NCBI RefSeq assembly: GCF_905404315.1
Contig: NC_066266.1
Location: 6,765,501 to 6,829,500, forward strand
Reading direction: 5' to 3'
Length of the DNA: 64,000 bases
DNA from: Leptidea sinapis
Taxonomy: Eukaryota; Arthropoda; Insecta; Lepidoptera; Pieridae
Shown: positions 44,490 through 59,400 of the stretch, piece after piece
How the letters are laid out: the number at the start of each line of letters is the position of its first letter
How positions within the stretch are numbered: position 1 is the first letter of the stretch
The notes under the pieces: generated by a model
Database searches by the model: none
Told to the model about the DNA's origin: nothing
Seen by the model: the letters and a program-made list of their open reading frames with translations, nothing else
Program-made: the position numbers and the translations under genes

Positions 44490-47400
44490 CTGCAAAATAT
44501 TACACAATTCTAACAATGAACTGGTCTTAACATGCAAACAGCGTAGAATTTTGAAAAAGTAATATATCTCAAATTTTGCAGGATTAAGCACATAATGTGA
44601 CTAGCACAGTCTTGAAGTCACCGGTTAGGTCTTCCTGCAAAGATATCGAAAAACAAACTATAACCAACATAATAATAAATTTAAACTGGCCCATAATTTC
44701 TATTCACAGCGTGCATATTCAGTATGAGATTACAAAAAACTTACAAATGCAGTAAATATGTACCAAGAGTAAATAGGGTACGATTATTATCAAATTAAAA
44801 AAAATTGTCTCTCATCGAGTTGGGTTACATCGCTCTAGTGAAGCTTAATAACACATTGTAGATAAGAGTTGACCGAGGGAGCCCCCTACGTCCTCCTGAA
44901 AAATGTCACAACGACTTGTTAAGCCACTCTGTACAAACCAAGCCGTGCACATCATAAAAGCTGTTAGCTACTGTGCCAAGAAAGTTAAATGACAATGAAC
45001 AAGCAAAATATACAGATCTTTAAATAAAATTTACACCTAGCGTGATAAATGTAAGACCTTATACGGATAACTCGTTTGCACGGAGTTTTAGAATTTAATT
45101 TTATTGAATACAAGATTATACCGTAGCAATTCCTTATATTTATTGTATTGAAATGAGTATTTGGATCTGAATTGTGAAAAGTTAGCATCTTTTAATTTTT
45201 TGTGTGAATATAACATATTATGAAACGAACAAGGGCGCGCAGTCGGTTGGTTATCCGCGAAAGGTCATACATTGTATAAATGGCACTCTCTGCAATGTAA
45301 CCTAACAATTGACGGATCTTAAGTTTAGCCGGAGTCCGGATTGGTCGGTTATTCAATTAGAGTGAGTAATGCCTTCTTGTAATCCCCGGAGGTGTCGCCC
45401 TGGAATCAAAAGGTATGCGTTGTCTATGGGTTTTATTCGCATTTTACACTTACTATGTTTTAAATAGGTTTCGTTATTTTTTTTCTTTATATCCACCACT
45501 TTTCAAGTTAATTTTTGTTAAAGTTGATACTAATTTCATTACTTGCTGCCCGCAGTGATATTTATAAGTCATTGGTGCGCTCGGGATAAACGAATGTGTT
45601 TCGAACCCTAACTGTGTTATTAATAAACTCGAAGTGAAGTTACTCCAAATTTAAAACTGTGTCTTTATTTTACCTTTGTATTACATGACAGGGAGAAGTT
45701 ATTTTAAACTCGAAGTAACTTTACATTGCGTATATACATTAGACATTGTATTCCGGTTGGCAGTATGTGTAAGCTAATGTAATTACGAGTCTGATCGCAT
45801 AGCATTGGGCTAGTCAATCCATCACGCTTCGTAGATTATTACGGGCAGCTGAAAATCAAGTCGTACAACTGCTCGTACCATCACTTAAGTCTGTAGCGCA
45901 CCAATAATTTATGTTAACACAGACAGGGTTAGGCATTAAAACCTTAATAAATATTTACAATAAAATTATAATAATAAATAACTAGTGACCTTGCTATTTC
46001 TTTATACTATTTTATTTGTAATAGATGGTTGAAACTTCTTTGCAAAAATCTCAGTATGACCTGAATTTAATGGCTTTAAAATGGTTTTATGAAAATTGTT
46101 TCAAATTGCTCGGTAATATTTTTTGATAATCTCCTAGTGTTTTTGTTATTACTACTTTTGTAATAAATAAAAGTTTTCACAAAATATTCTGAGGTCTTGC
46201 GACATTCGTTAAATATTTTTTTGGGTTATCGTCTATTATTAGGCAAAGGGTTCAAGCCCATTTACGTTAATATTCTATAATTAATTGTCAAAGCCGTCTT
46301 GACATACAACGTGTGAAACGTAATCTACGAGATCGGAGTTCTTATTATAATTCTAAAGGAATCAATTTTGAGAAAATAAATGCCTTTTATGCCTTTTAAT
46401 ATTTCGGCAAAGAAGTTTAAAATAGTCAATTGGTCTTAAATATAAGAGTCAGTATGTTTAAATACCTACGTAAGTCATAACATACTCTTTTTGAAATAAA
46501 AATGCGAATAAAACTAACATGCTTATGTACATATTGTGTTCTCAATTAAATCTAAATAAGTTAAATTGCTAAAATAGTATTCACACAATATTTACAAAGT
46601 GTTATCACACGGCTGTATTGGTTAAACATTTGCGTTATTGAGAGCTATTAGACATCTTCAATTAAAGATGGTGTTTCTAATCCTTGTAACTCTTGTACCT
46701 AATCAACTTAATAAACATAGATCTGTATATTATGTCAGTATTTTGTTACGAAATTTTTTTAATATATTTTAAGCGTTGTTGAATAACATGCTCTTAAATA
46801 TGAGTCAGTAAAATATACAAAAATAGAAAGTATGGGTCAGCTTTAAAATATAGTTCATGCTGTGTAATCTTCAAATCAATGCAAAATGAAGTTAGTATAG
46901 CGCAATCTAGGCCTTATTCAGATAACTTTTAGTTTCAATCATATTCTATTAACACAAAACACATAAGTCCATCTGCTGATCCTGACGTCAGCCCAATCGT
47001 ATGCTGAAACGCAGATTTCTGTGCGATGCGTGCATGGTTTTTACCGCTAATACAACTTTGTCCATATGATATTTCCAGCTTTTTCGTGGATCAGATTATG
47101 TAATCCAATTAGTTCATGGAAATATGTGCGTTAACCTTGTTTGTATTATTGTATTTTATTAATCTTCCAGACTATTCAAAAAAGACATTAAAAGACTTAA
47201 TACAAGATAACTCTAGTGTCTTTCTGCGTCGCAGCATACGGCCTGCCCTGCTAAATCTGTACTGTGACGTGCTGCTTCAACCGCGTCTCAGCGTACACTT
47301 AGCCTTACAAATGAAAATATGTTCACGATCTGAATGGATTGCGATCTTTCCAACGCGCGATTCATCTATCCCTCCAGCCATAGCGTCGGGAGAGCATTCT

Positions 47401-50400
47401 AGCGAGATAATTGTTTGTACTGACAGATCTCTTAGATTATGTAATTACACTATTCAAAATGCTTGAGGTTATACTGCTCTACTATTACTGTTTTAGTATT
47501 TTCGAGTTCAAAAATAAGGGAAAGAAAAGGAGATCACAATTACTTCTAATTTTTTCCAGTTAATTCACTTTACTTTTTAGTTTGCTACCAATAAAATGTT
47601 TTGCTTCATTTGTATCTAAATATTTATCAGTACGTCACTAAATAGCCCAGCGCAAGTTTGTTTTTAAACCAGCAAACATGCTGAGTTGGGACCATTTTTT
47701 GAATCGTATATAGGTAGAAAAGTTTCTGTATGTCTTTTTGTTTTCTTGCTTGTTTATCTCTGTCATGAGTTTATTTTTATTTTATATCTTTTGTATTTGT
47801 GTATTCATGCTAATTTAAAAGATATATATAAGAGATTTCCACCCATGTATTTATGCATTGACTAATCACGATATCTCTGGAACGATAAGGCGAAGAGACT
47901 TGAAATTTGATAGTAGAGGTCAGCTGAGACCGGATTTTAAATTCAATCGGCAACTTTTTTTATTATGAACAGAAAAACGTCTGTAGCGTCAGCTAGTTGA
48001 GAGATATAATTACGAAAACAAATAATAATGACGATCTCTATGGGCTCGGGCTTTCGTTACTTCTGTACAATTACTATACTAAAAAAATTGGTTTATTTCA
48101 AATGGAAACTAAAAAATGCTATAAACTGTCTCAAATAAGGCCTAGATTGCTGATCAAGGAGCTTTCTTCCACGTACTACAAAGCTGTGTAATGAGCTTCC
48201 TTGTGCGGTGGTTCAGGGACGATACGACATGGGTACCTTCAAGAAAACGCGTACACCTTCCTTAAAGGCCGGCAACGCTCCTGTGATTCCTCTGGTGTTG
48301 CAAGAGATTGTGGGCGGCGGTGATCACTTAACAACAGGTGACCCGTACGCTCGTTTGTCCTCCTATTCCATAAAAAAAAGATTGCTGATAACGACAATAC
48401 TCTACTGTAGCTACCTTGCTCTACTGTCTCTACCCTGCTCTACATATTAGTACGATGACGAAATTAGGTTAGTCATGTTAGTGATCATTTGCAAAATATA
48501 ATAGTGTAAGTACTACATACTACATAGTATTTAACATAGAATACTTAAATCAATAAATTCACAAATAAAGACGCATATCGCAAACTTAAAAACTTCAAAT
48601 TAATAACTGGAACACCATGACATCCCCTTTAGATCTTCTAAAAATATTTAGTTAAAGGAATATCATGTATTAGAGTATTAGACTTTTTATTTATACTTTC
48701 TTTAAAAACAATTGCAGATCAAGCATAGCAAAGAATCGACTAAGAAATCTCTACCCTATATTTCACACAAGAAACAATAAATTAATGCTTCATCCCTCAT
48801 TAGCCCATAACCAATGACATGAACAGAAACACAAAAAGCTAATTGAAACAAGGACATGGTTTGGTAATCTTACCGAGACCCAGTCCTCCAGAGGCTTCCC
48901 ATACTTCTCGAGGAAGGCCTGCTTGATGTCGCCCAGGTCTATCTCAGAGCGGCTCACGATAATTCTGATCAATGTCTTGTCGTTAGTGCCCATTCCTTTC
49001 ATCGAGTGGTACAGACGTTCGGCGAAGAAACCTACTTTGCTCTTCACACATTTCACTGGAATAAATCATTTATTTAATTAACATCTGAGATGTCAGAGGC
49101 TGCTTTGCACAAGATACCGGTAAGATTATTGGTTGATGGTGCCTATTTCTGCCGTGAAGCAGTAATGTGTAAGCATTATTATGTTTCGGTCTGAAGGGCG
49201 CCTTAGTGTAATTACTAGGCAAATGAGGCTTAACATCTCATGCCTCAAGGTGACGAGCGTAATTGCAGTACCGCTCAGTTATTGGGTTTTCAAGAATCCT
49301 GAACGGCACTGCATTGTAATGGGCAGGGAGTATCAATTACTATCAGCTGAACATCCTGCTCGTCTTGTCCCTTACTGTCATTCCACAGTTTGGTCTTAGG
49401 TATTCACATTTGTTAGAACGGTGGAGGAGGAACGCCACACATCCAGATGGTGAGGATTTTAATATGTGGGATGTGATTCGGTTGCAAGAATCTGGGGGCC
49501 TAACCCTACTCTTAGTTGAAAATGTCAGAGACGAATATTCGAATTTAACAAATAATCAAACGTCACTTTTACGATAATTTCAACGACACCTTCTAGGCTG
49601 TCGATGCTATTATCGTTTCAAGTTGTGTAGATATATTTGCCATAAAATATGCATACTTAATAAATATTATTAAAATAATGATATGTGATTCACTATAGGG
49701 ATGGCGATCTCAAATCGAAGAATCGATTCCTCGGACCTACTAAACCGATTTTTTAAATCGATAAGTCGTACTGAATCGATATTTTACCCTTGAAAATCGA
49801 CTTTCGATTTTTCTGTTTTGGTAAAAAATCATTTGTTAGCTGCTGCGACAATTTTAGATCCTAGATTTAAATAAAATCATTTTGCTGACCAAGTAGCCTG
49901 TTCTCGAGCAATAAATAGAATAAATACTTCAATTTTAGATATTCAATCACAGAACAACTTCCACAAAATAATAGTGAAGAATTCGACGCAATAGAAGGGA
50001 CTGATTTAGAAAAAGGAATTTGGGATTTTCATAAGTTGCCTTTCAAAAAGCAACTCTCTACATTTAATACACTTGCACTGGAAAGTCAAGGCTTAAACGA
50101 AGAGTTTAAACACTATTTATGTTTTGACTTTTGACACTCAACAGCGACATAGCACAGAAAATTCACACTAACATCGTAAAAAAATTAAAATATAAGTCTA
50201 TGATAAACGATAAGGAATTCGAACATTAGTTGCGATATATATATGCGGAGTATTATCGTATCGTTCCAAATGTATCGTTGTCGATTTTGCGTGTAGACCT
50301 CCAGGACACTTAGATCTTCGGAACACTCCCCGTTATAAATGAAGACACACAGTTGCTGAATCGAAAGAAAAAAACGAGATAATATAATATATTATGATTT

Positions 50401-53400
50401 AGTTTATTCATAAAATAAAAATATACTTATTGTCATAAAAGAATCTATTGTCAAGTGTGGGGTTTGAACCCACGCTCCCTCGGGAAACAGAGCTTAAATC
50501 TAGAGTATTCTACCACTCGGCCAATATAGCTTGACAGCAGTTGTTGAAATTAATGATTTAACTTCAACCCTACTCCGCGGCCGACTGTAATGCGACATGG
50601 GGTTGAAAACATGTAGGCGATGTATTAATAATATGATAATCAGGTTTTTTTTTGCTAACTTAAATTGAGCCAAAAAAAGATACCTACATAATACTTAATT
50701 ACGAATCTGATAACCTTTAATATGTCAGAGTATCTAGAACTTACAATGTAAAAAACCAAGCTACGAAGGCCGCAACACTTCCTATATTGTTGAAGACACA
50801 ACCTTGATATAATCTGTGAGTCATACAATATGACGGATTACAGGAAAAAACGTTAAATAATGACGTGTTGTACATTCTTCTGGTTATTTAACCTTGCAAA
50901 ACAAGTAATGGTGAGTGTACTTCGAAATCAGAGCAAAGAGGGGCTATTTCTGAGAGATAGCGCTGGTATTCATACACGAGTCATGGTGTTATATTTTTTC
51001 ATCCATTTATTTTGTGAATATAAGTCTGACTAAATGTTTTGTGAACTTTGGTATAGAATACGTTACAGTAGGCTGGCCTTGACTCTTAAATACGTTCATC
51101 TATTAATAACAATTTGAGTGATTAAACTATGTCCGGCGCTCTTAGTATTAGTCGGGCTAACTAGAGAACATCAGAGGATCGTTTAATATAACTTCACTAT
51201 TAATTTTAAGTTTATGAATACCTGACCTTCAAATTCAAAGTATATTGTCACCTCAAAAGCCAGTAACTCATCTCCGATATTGCATTTATCTCTTAGTTCC
51301 ATCAGGTGAACCACAGCCCGTGTGATCCTCTAAGACAACACAATAATACAATAAATGGAACATACCGATTGCCAGCATGCCCTTCTCCACACTACCGGAG
51401 AACTCTTTCTTGATGGTTTCCTCGATGTCTTTGCCAGTTAGAGCTTCGTATTCAGCAAAAATCTGAAATTTATATCATTCTTCTATACTACTATACAGAC
51501 CTCATGAAACTTGAAAACCTTCAGTAATTACTGTGGCTGTTATCAATAGGTATCGGGTGCTGGTTTGTTATAACTGGCACACGAAACAATTTATAAAAAA
51601 TATAACATATATTGACATGGGTATGACATATCCCAGTGGTTAGTGACCCTGCCCACTGAGCTAGAGATCCCGCTTTCAAATCCCGGTAGGTGCAAACATG
51701 TATGCTTTTTTCCAAGTCATGGATGTTTAAGAATGTAAATCATATTAAATACTAAATTGCTGTCATGTACACACGCTATATCGCAAGCAATCGCTGTAGT
51801 ACAGGCTATGCCTAGTTTGGGGCAAGACGATTTGTGTAATAGTGTGTGAATATTTTATTTGTATTATAATTACCTGTCTTAATTGCTGATAGGAACGTGT
51901 GATAAGTATGGAGTTAAAGACGGACTCATCAGTGCCCCACTGGCCTTCACCCGCGGAGGCCAGGGCCTCGGCGTCGGCCTTAGCCGAGCTCTCGTCCACG
52001 CCTTGGTTCTCATCACGGTTGGCCATACACAGCGACACGCACAGACGCTTGAAGTGTCCCGAAGTATCACCTTTCAGGTCCGACTCCAAACTCTTGCCGT
52101 AAACTGTTTGAAATTAAAAATAAAATAAGGTAGCCTAAAAAAACAAACCAGATGGAATAAAGTTCTAGAGTTTTGTAAAGAGACATGCGAGGAGCGATCA
52201 AGACACATTACGATGAAGATATTCACACTTATAAAACATTGGGAAAATAAATACCGAAAAACAGAAAGTCTCGACCTTTTTCGTGACTTTCACCAAATTT
52301 TAATGAAAGCGGTCTAGCGCGTCCACATCATACTTATTTATTTATTTGTTTGTTTCTCTTGCCGTTACGTTAAATCTAGTTCATATTTTAACAAAGGTTT
52401 ATACTAGTGCAGACTACAAGTATTATAAGTCTGAAAGGAAATTATTATATTCACCAAAGAAGTTGTCGGATATGGATAGGCAATTGATGCAATAGTGAGC
52501 AGACCGGGTACTTACTGTACGTGGGGACTTTTGTTGGCCCCGTTGTATAATCTTAATATATATAAATTCAGTGTCCTGATGTTTGTTTCCAGTGAACTCG
52601 TAAACTAATGAACGGATTTTAATGGGGATTACTTGAGAGATAGGATAGTTTTTATTTCGATTTGTTACCCATAATTATTTTTATTTCCATTGTTTTGTAT
52701 GGACATATTCTGTATGAGAAAATTTATTAACGCACGGTTTGACAGTTCTGCTGTGAAATAATTTCATTATAACAACAGGGAGCATATTTTACGAAATAAT
52801 TCTCGATGTTATGAAATATAATTGAGAAATTCATAAAAAACAGTATTTTATTTAATATGTACAGAACAACGTCTGTTGGGTCAGCTAGTAGTTAATGTAA
52901 ACTGGATGGGCGGAATATTTCAACCGTCCAAGTTGATTGGGTAAATATTTGAATTCTGTTGTTGATTTTATAACACTCAAAAAGTACTTGACCGATTTAT
53001 ATCGAACAGCTCAAGTAGAATTACACAGAGCTGAATAACATAGGGCATTATCTTATTGACATCGCTACGTAATTGCATTTGTCGATAGGCAGTGACAAAC
53101 AAGTGACATCATTTGTTTGTAGAAAGAAAACCTGTAAAAAATGACTCAAATAATCTGCCCGGACAGACCTCGTTCTGTCAAAAGTCAATAGTAAAAATTA
53201 AATAAATAAGTACTTATTTCCGAGTGATCCCGTTATTTATGTCTCGACAATAAACCACGATTACTTACAAAAATAAGTTTTAATCTCTCATTCTAATATT
53301 TAATTTTATTTATTGCGTAAGCAAATAAAGCGGCAATAGTTTGATGCGAAATGTTGGTCATTTGGTCCCATAAAAATTTTATGTATATTTTTGTTTACGT

Positions 53401-56400
53401 GGATTATATAATTATAGCTTGTGTACGGCGTTTTTAGGAATTCTCCTTTAGATTGATTATATAATTATTAAGTATTAACCCGTGTCCCCATAAGTGGATC
53501 TAAGGAATTCATGGCTAACAAACATTCTTCGCGATATTTCAGGTCTCACAAGAACGTGAAATAGTTTCGAGCGACATTTTTCCGAAGTCGATTCCTATTT
53601 TCCGTTCCCAATTCTTGGGATCTATATTGTTTAAGGCGCGCGGCAATCTTCGTAAGCCTACCCATATTTATTTAAAAAAAAACATTCTTTATATGTCAGT
53701 AAAAAGCAGCGAAATGTTATAGTATACCTGATATTACAGACACTAAAAAGTAAAAAAATAATAAATACCTTTAAAAACCGACTTCAAAATCTCCCAAAGT
53801 ATAAAATAACTTAATAAAGATTTAATTTAATACATATCTTACTAATTAATACCTTTATTAATTAGGTTTACATAAGAGGTGTATTATATTACATGTACGA
53901 AATGTAGTAATATAAAGTTTAATACTTCAGACCTTTAAGAGTGAATTCAATTTTGGATTACTATAGGTATCTACGTACCTATTCTAAGTTATACATATAT
54001 TAGAATAGGTACCTAAATCAAAAATTATAGTTACCAAACTTAAATGAATAAATAATAAAGATTTTGCAAGGGAAACAATACAAAATGCAGTTTGATTAAC
54101 GTTTAAGGTTGTTTGAAAACCTTACATGCCATTTTAGCAGACCAATTAAAATACAAAGGCTCTATACACACTGTGAATAATAACGAAGTTGAGCAAAACA
54201 GTCCGTGATCTAATAACTAATATGTACTCGTAACTACACGATGTCTACTTGGTGAATATAATGTAGATTGTAGAAGGTGCTCAACTCTAGTGCAATGCTA
54301 GATAATAAACAATGACATATCTACGTAACAATAATCTTAGAATAAGGTACTTATGATAATAAAGTGGTTAGCGATCCTACCTACTAAGCTAGAGGTCCCG
54401 GGTTCGAATCCCGGTAGGTGCAAGCATTTATATGATGAATATGGATGTTTGTGTCCGAGTCATCCATGTTTAAATGCATTTATGTATGTTAATATGAATT
54501 TACGTATGTTTAAGTATATTGTATTAAATATATCATTGTCTTGTAACCCATAACACAGGTTATATATATGCTTAACTTGGGGCAAGACAATTTGTGTAAA
54601 AAGTGTGTCAATATTATTATTATTATTATGATGCGGGGTCTGTATGTTAAGGCTCCTCCTTAGAACTAAACTCAGGGCCGTATTCCAGCAGTCGTCCCAT
54701 TACGTAATCCACTTATCATTGTCTTCAAAATGGCGGATAAGAGTCGCGTCGTTCTAGAATACCTTCGAACAACAATAGCATAGTTGCTATTGTTGGTCGA
54801 ACTAGAATACGGAGCTCAATTAGATTAGACCTTATCCACATAAGGCGAACGTGATTCATATTTTAGATGCAGCACCCTTAGATGATTTATACGTCTAGAT
54901 ATATATTATATGATGATATATATTAGTTTAGTTTGCGTGACAAGCTACGTCTAAATTACTCAAATGTATTTGATTTAAAAATATCTATACTCCCGCCCGG
55001 AGTCGAACGTTGTACAACGTTCGATAGTATCTTTAATAACCGTCTATATCTTTGTCAAAAAATTTCGTCTCACGTTGTTTGTCCACGTAATCGTGGACTC
55101 CTAAACTACTGATCCGTTTTGAATCAAAGCTTGCAAACTATGTCAAGTTTAATACAACCTGTGAGATAGGATAGCTTTTTTTCGATTTACCCTTAATTTG
55201 TTTTAATTTCAAATTTTATTTTTGTACGAATAATTCTATGAGATAAATTGACGCACAGTTTGACATTTCTTTTAGGTAATTACAATAACAGGAAAAAGCG
55301 AAATAATTATTGTTATGATTGAACTTCTACAAATTTCATAATTGGACGTAGTTACTGAAAAACGTTCCAAGCGATAAAATTTGTGTTTAAAATTTAATAA
55401 ATATTAGTGTATTCCATACATGTGGGTTGGGCTACTAAGTCATGGCGTCATTTTAAGAGTGACAGTAGGGCTGCCATTTATTGTCAGTCCGTTAATATGA
55501 ATCACGTGACCAGTTTTGTGTTCTTAACTCAATTTCGACATGATTGTGGTTTGGAACGCTTTTCTGGAATTATGTCCAATTAACAAAAATATTTTAAATT
55601 TTGATATGATTTTTTGTTATTAATTCATTTAGGTGAGGTCAAGCGTACCTATCACCAGCTAGTTTTAATATTGTTTTAGTTAGCAATATAAATAAATCTT
55701 GGTCGATAAAAGAACGTTTTATGTAAGTATACCTACAGAACAATATAATATGACTTTTATGTAGATATCTGAAGCTATTTATGTTTTATATGAGGAAAAT
55801 AGTATTGCAAATGTTGAAAATATGTGCACAACTGTTTGATAAAAGTTCCGCACGAATATTCTATCGCGTGTGTAAATGTAATTTAATTGTGACCTAAAAT
55901 TGTATATTCACATAAAAATAGTTCATATTTGATTGCATTCATTAAGAATGGGTGCAGTACGTATCAAATATGTGAAATATTTACCACATTTGCACTTTAG
56001 TTATAGGTATGTTATATGCACGTTGGCTATGGGTGAATTGAGGAAAATATGGAAGGATCGCAATATCACCAAAAACACCAAAAAAAGGCTTGTAAGGGCT
56101 CTCATATTCCTCTACGCTGCTGAGACATGGACCCTACGAGAAAGTGAGAAGAAAAAGACCAATGCTCTTGAGATGTGGTGCTGGAGAAGAATGCTCGGCA
56201 TATCGTGGACGGAATTCCGAACCAATGAATTCTTCGGGAGCTCGGCATCAAACAGATACTGTCTACTGCCTACAAGCTCGCATTCTCACTTTCTTCGGGC
56301 ATGTATCGCGACGTGGAAGCGACTCCATAGAACGCTCAATAGTGCAGGGTAAAGTCGAGGGCACTAGACCACGAGGCAAGTCCCCGATGAGGTGGACGGA

Positions 56401-59400
56401 CCAAGTGAAGCAAGCTGTCGACGGTACTCTGCATGAATGCACGAGAAGAGCGGCAGTTCGCGAGGAGTGGCGTCGCATTGTGAAACAGGCTCTGACAAGA
56501 GTGTATCGCCGAAGAAGAAGAGCACGTTTGTTAAAGTACTTGCAAATTGTTATGCGTGTTAGTCTGTTTTTAATTTTTAGTGGACAGTTATGACACAACC
56601 ATAATATCACAAAACAAAACACTTATAGAATCCTCTTCTGGAATATGGATCTCTCGTCCCAAACAGAGGCTTCATGCTAAGCTCTCATAAGTTTTGTGCC
56701 TGGTGACCATAATTTACGACCGTACAGTATGTCAACAACGTTCCTTGCAATTATGGTACAAGAATTCTATCTTGGATGAAGATATTTCGACATACTATTA
56801 TTGTGTATACTTGTTATTTGTAAATTATTTTTTGTTTTTTCTAAGTTACACACTAGCGGTATGAACATGGTAAACAAATAATTTTTGCGAAAAATATAAA
56901 CCTGAATTTGACAGATAACATTTTACACTGGTGCATTTTAACATCTTATATTATCATTAATTAGGTTGCTAACTCTATGAATATTTTATTTCAACATAGA
57001 ACTTAGCGTGCTCTGCTGGTGTATTTGAAAACTAATTCACGGTCCAACTCAGCATCTGCACAATTCGGCATTGTGAGTCACGCATTATGCTCTGTAATTG
57101 GAAAACTAGCTATATTTCAAGACTGGACTTTTCGTTCATTACAATATGTGATACAATTGTTTCAACTAAATCTCTATTTTTGAAGCTCATAGAAATTTCT
57201 GCAGACATGCTTAGATTTTCTGAATTATTACATTTCTGTCAAAAAGTCGTTGCTAACGTCCACAAGACATGTAGCTTTCAAATTAATTTAATAAGTTAGC
57301 TAAGACTCAAGGGCTCCTTCATAAGTATTAAATTTAACAATTAAATACCAGACTACTACTAAACTAGGACTGGCTGAGCACAAATCCAAGAAATATATTA
57401 CAGATTTTTTGGTTAAGCATTCTGAAATTGGAATGGATCCAAGACAATCTTTCATTCTTTCATGAGTCATTAACAAGCCAAAGTTGTGCGACATTACGTT
57501 GTCCTCAGTACGACACAAACCACAATATAATATATTCTGACATGTTTGCTCTTAGCACCCCATCATCGAGATGCGTTTTTTTTAATCTGTGTCCAATAAA
57601 TACGTGAATTATCAAGCAAATTCTTGCCATGATTAGCGCCACCGGGGACAGAACGTCGTAGACAGTTCAAGAACATTCTTAAACGCGTACTAGTTTTGGA
57701 CGCGGCGAAACCCATTACTTATTATTTACCTTATAATTCGTAACCATTGGGTGGTTTGAAGACGTAAGTAAGATTTACAGATATTTTGAATCCGCGTAGC
57801 AAAGTCTACGAGCAACGAGTGTTTGACATTTAGCAGATTCTGTTTATAAAGTGCTTGGGATCTTGGGATTAGAGCAGGGGTGCTCAAACGGTCGATCGCG
57901 AGTGCTTTTTGAGTCGATCTTGAGAACAAAATCCGGTATAATAAACTAAAATCGGTAATAACGTACCATCTTATGAAATGTATGCTCAGGACATGCAGTG
58001 TCACGCATCAACATCCAAAGTCACTTTTTAGCTAAGCTTAGAACTTTAGAACGCGTTTGTTTTGTAAGAACCAATAAACTCGCAATTTTGAATAATAATT
58101 ATGACTTTTTTCATTGACATTTAAGAGCAGCCTTACACTTACCTTGACTATAAAAATGCATATTTTAAACTAATATCTATGTCATCGTGACACTATCTAG
58201 ACGACAATCCATCATCACACATACTTGAAGGCTCTCAGAGCCGATCGATCGTAGTCCAACAATTTTGAGGTAGATCGCCAGCAGTTCAAGCTTGAGCACC
58301 CCTGGATTAGAGTATGCTACACTAGTTTCTAAATAAGTATTGTACTGGTAAACCAAGCAAAACTATAATGTTATAACAACCTGCTCAGTGGTCGCTGTAG
58401 ATTTTACTTAAGCTGAAAATAAAACAAAATATATAAATGTAATAATGTTGCCTCCCTCGCTTCAATTGACACTGCAATCGTGAACGGGCGCTGCTTGCGA
58501 TGTCTGGTCGGTCATGTCTTCGGCGATATTTATACTAGCTTTTACCCGCCACTTCGTCCGCGTGCAGTTGTTACTTTCGCCTGCATTTTTATTTTTAATA
58601 TACTCACTTTGCAAAAAATACATTAACTACCAACTATAGAACTTTCATCCCCACACAGGTCGAAATATTAAAAACGCTAGACCAAATATTTTCTTTATTT
58701 CTTATCAAGTGCCTAAATACAAAGTTTCACGATGCCACTTTGAACTTTCACCCCTATTTTAACCCCACCATGCCTGTTATTCGCGATAAAAGTATTTCCC
58801 TTTCCATTTATGTCTTTTCCCAAGTCTATCTCTATACTAAATTTCATCAAAATCTATTCAGTGGTTAAGGCGTGAAAGCGTAACAAACTAACTTAACTTA
58901 ATTAATCTCTCTTTTTCTTTTTATAACTTACACTGTCAAAACGTTTGAGTAAAGTTGATATGCATCACTTTACATACATTGTATAAAATATATTATTAAA
59001 TGCTGAAACTGTAAAAATAGATCAAAAACAGTGGCAATGACTTTATTTTCACATCTTCTCATTGAAGTTCAACTTCACCGAAGTCGTGGTAAAATATTTA
59101 ATTTAATAAATGATTTTTCTATCTTCCAAATGGTGCTGCAATACTGCATAGTACATTCGTCTTTCATTTATCTCTATTGTATAATAATTGTCACTCGTTC
59201 ATTGACTCGACCTTGAGTCGAAGATGTCAGGTATTCTGTCTATCTATTAAAATAGAGGATTATAATATTTTATTATACTATTCCTCTTTATCTTTTATAT
59301 TATATAGATACTGAACTGGAAAACTGTCGATTTCATAATGTTTAGTACGTAGGTACCACAGTAGTAATTTTTATGGAAAATTTCTCACTTTAGAGATGAT

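Noticed and set aside
47116..47466. 116-codon ORF with hydrophobic start as a secreted protein gene
   Set aside because: No splice sites, promoter or recognisable domain; located in an annexin intron. The hydrophobic start alone is expected by chance in AT-rich DNA.
49365..49577. Real exon using CATTCCACAG as acceptor
   Set aside because: No donor or partner exon was found; the upstream bases belong to repeat A. Left as an unidentified segment.
50455..50543. Functional tRNA-Leu gene
   Set aside because: The anticodon stem is imperfect and the flanking body is shared with another dispersed locus, so a SINE origin is more likely.
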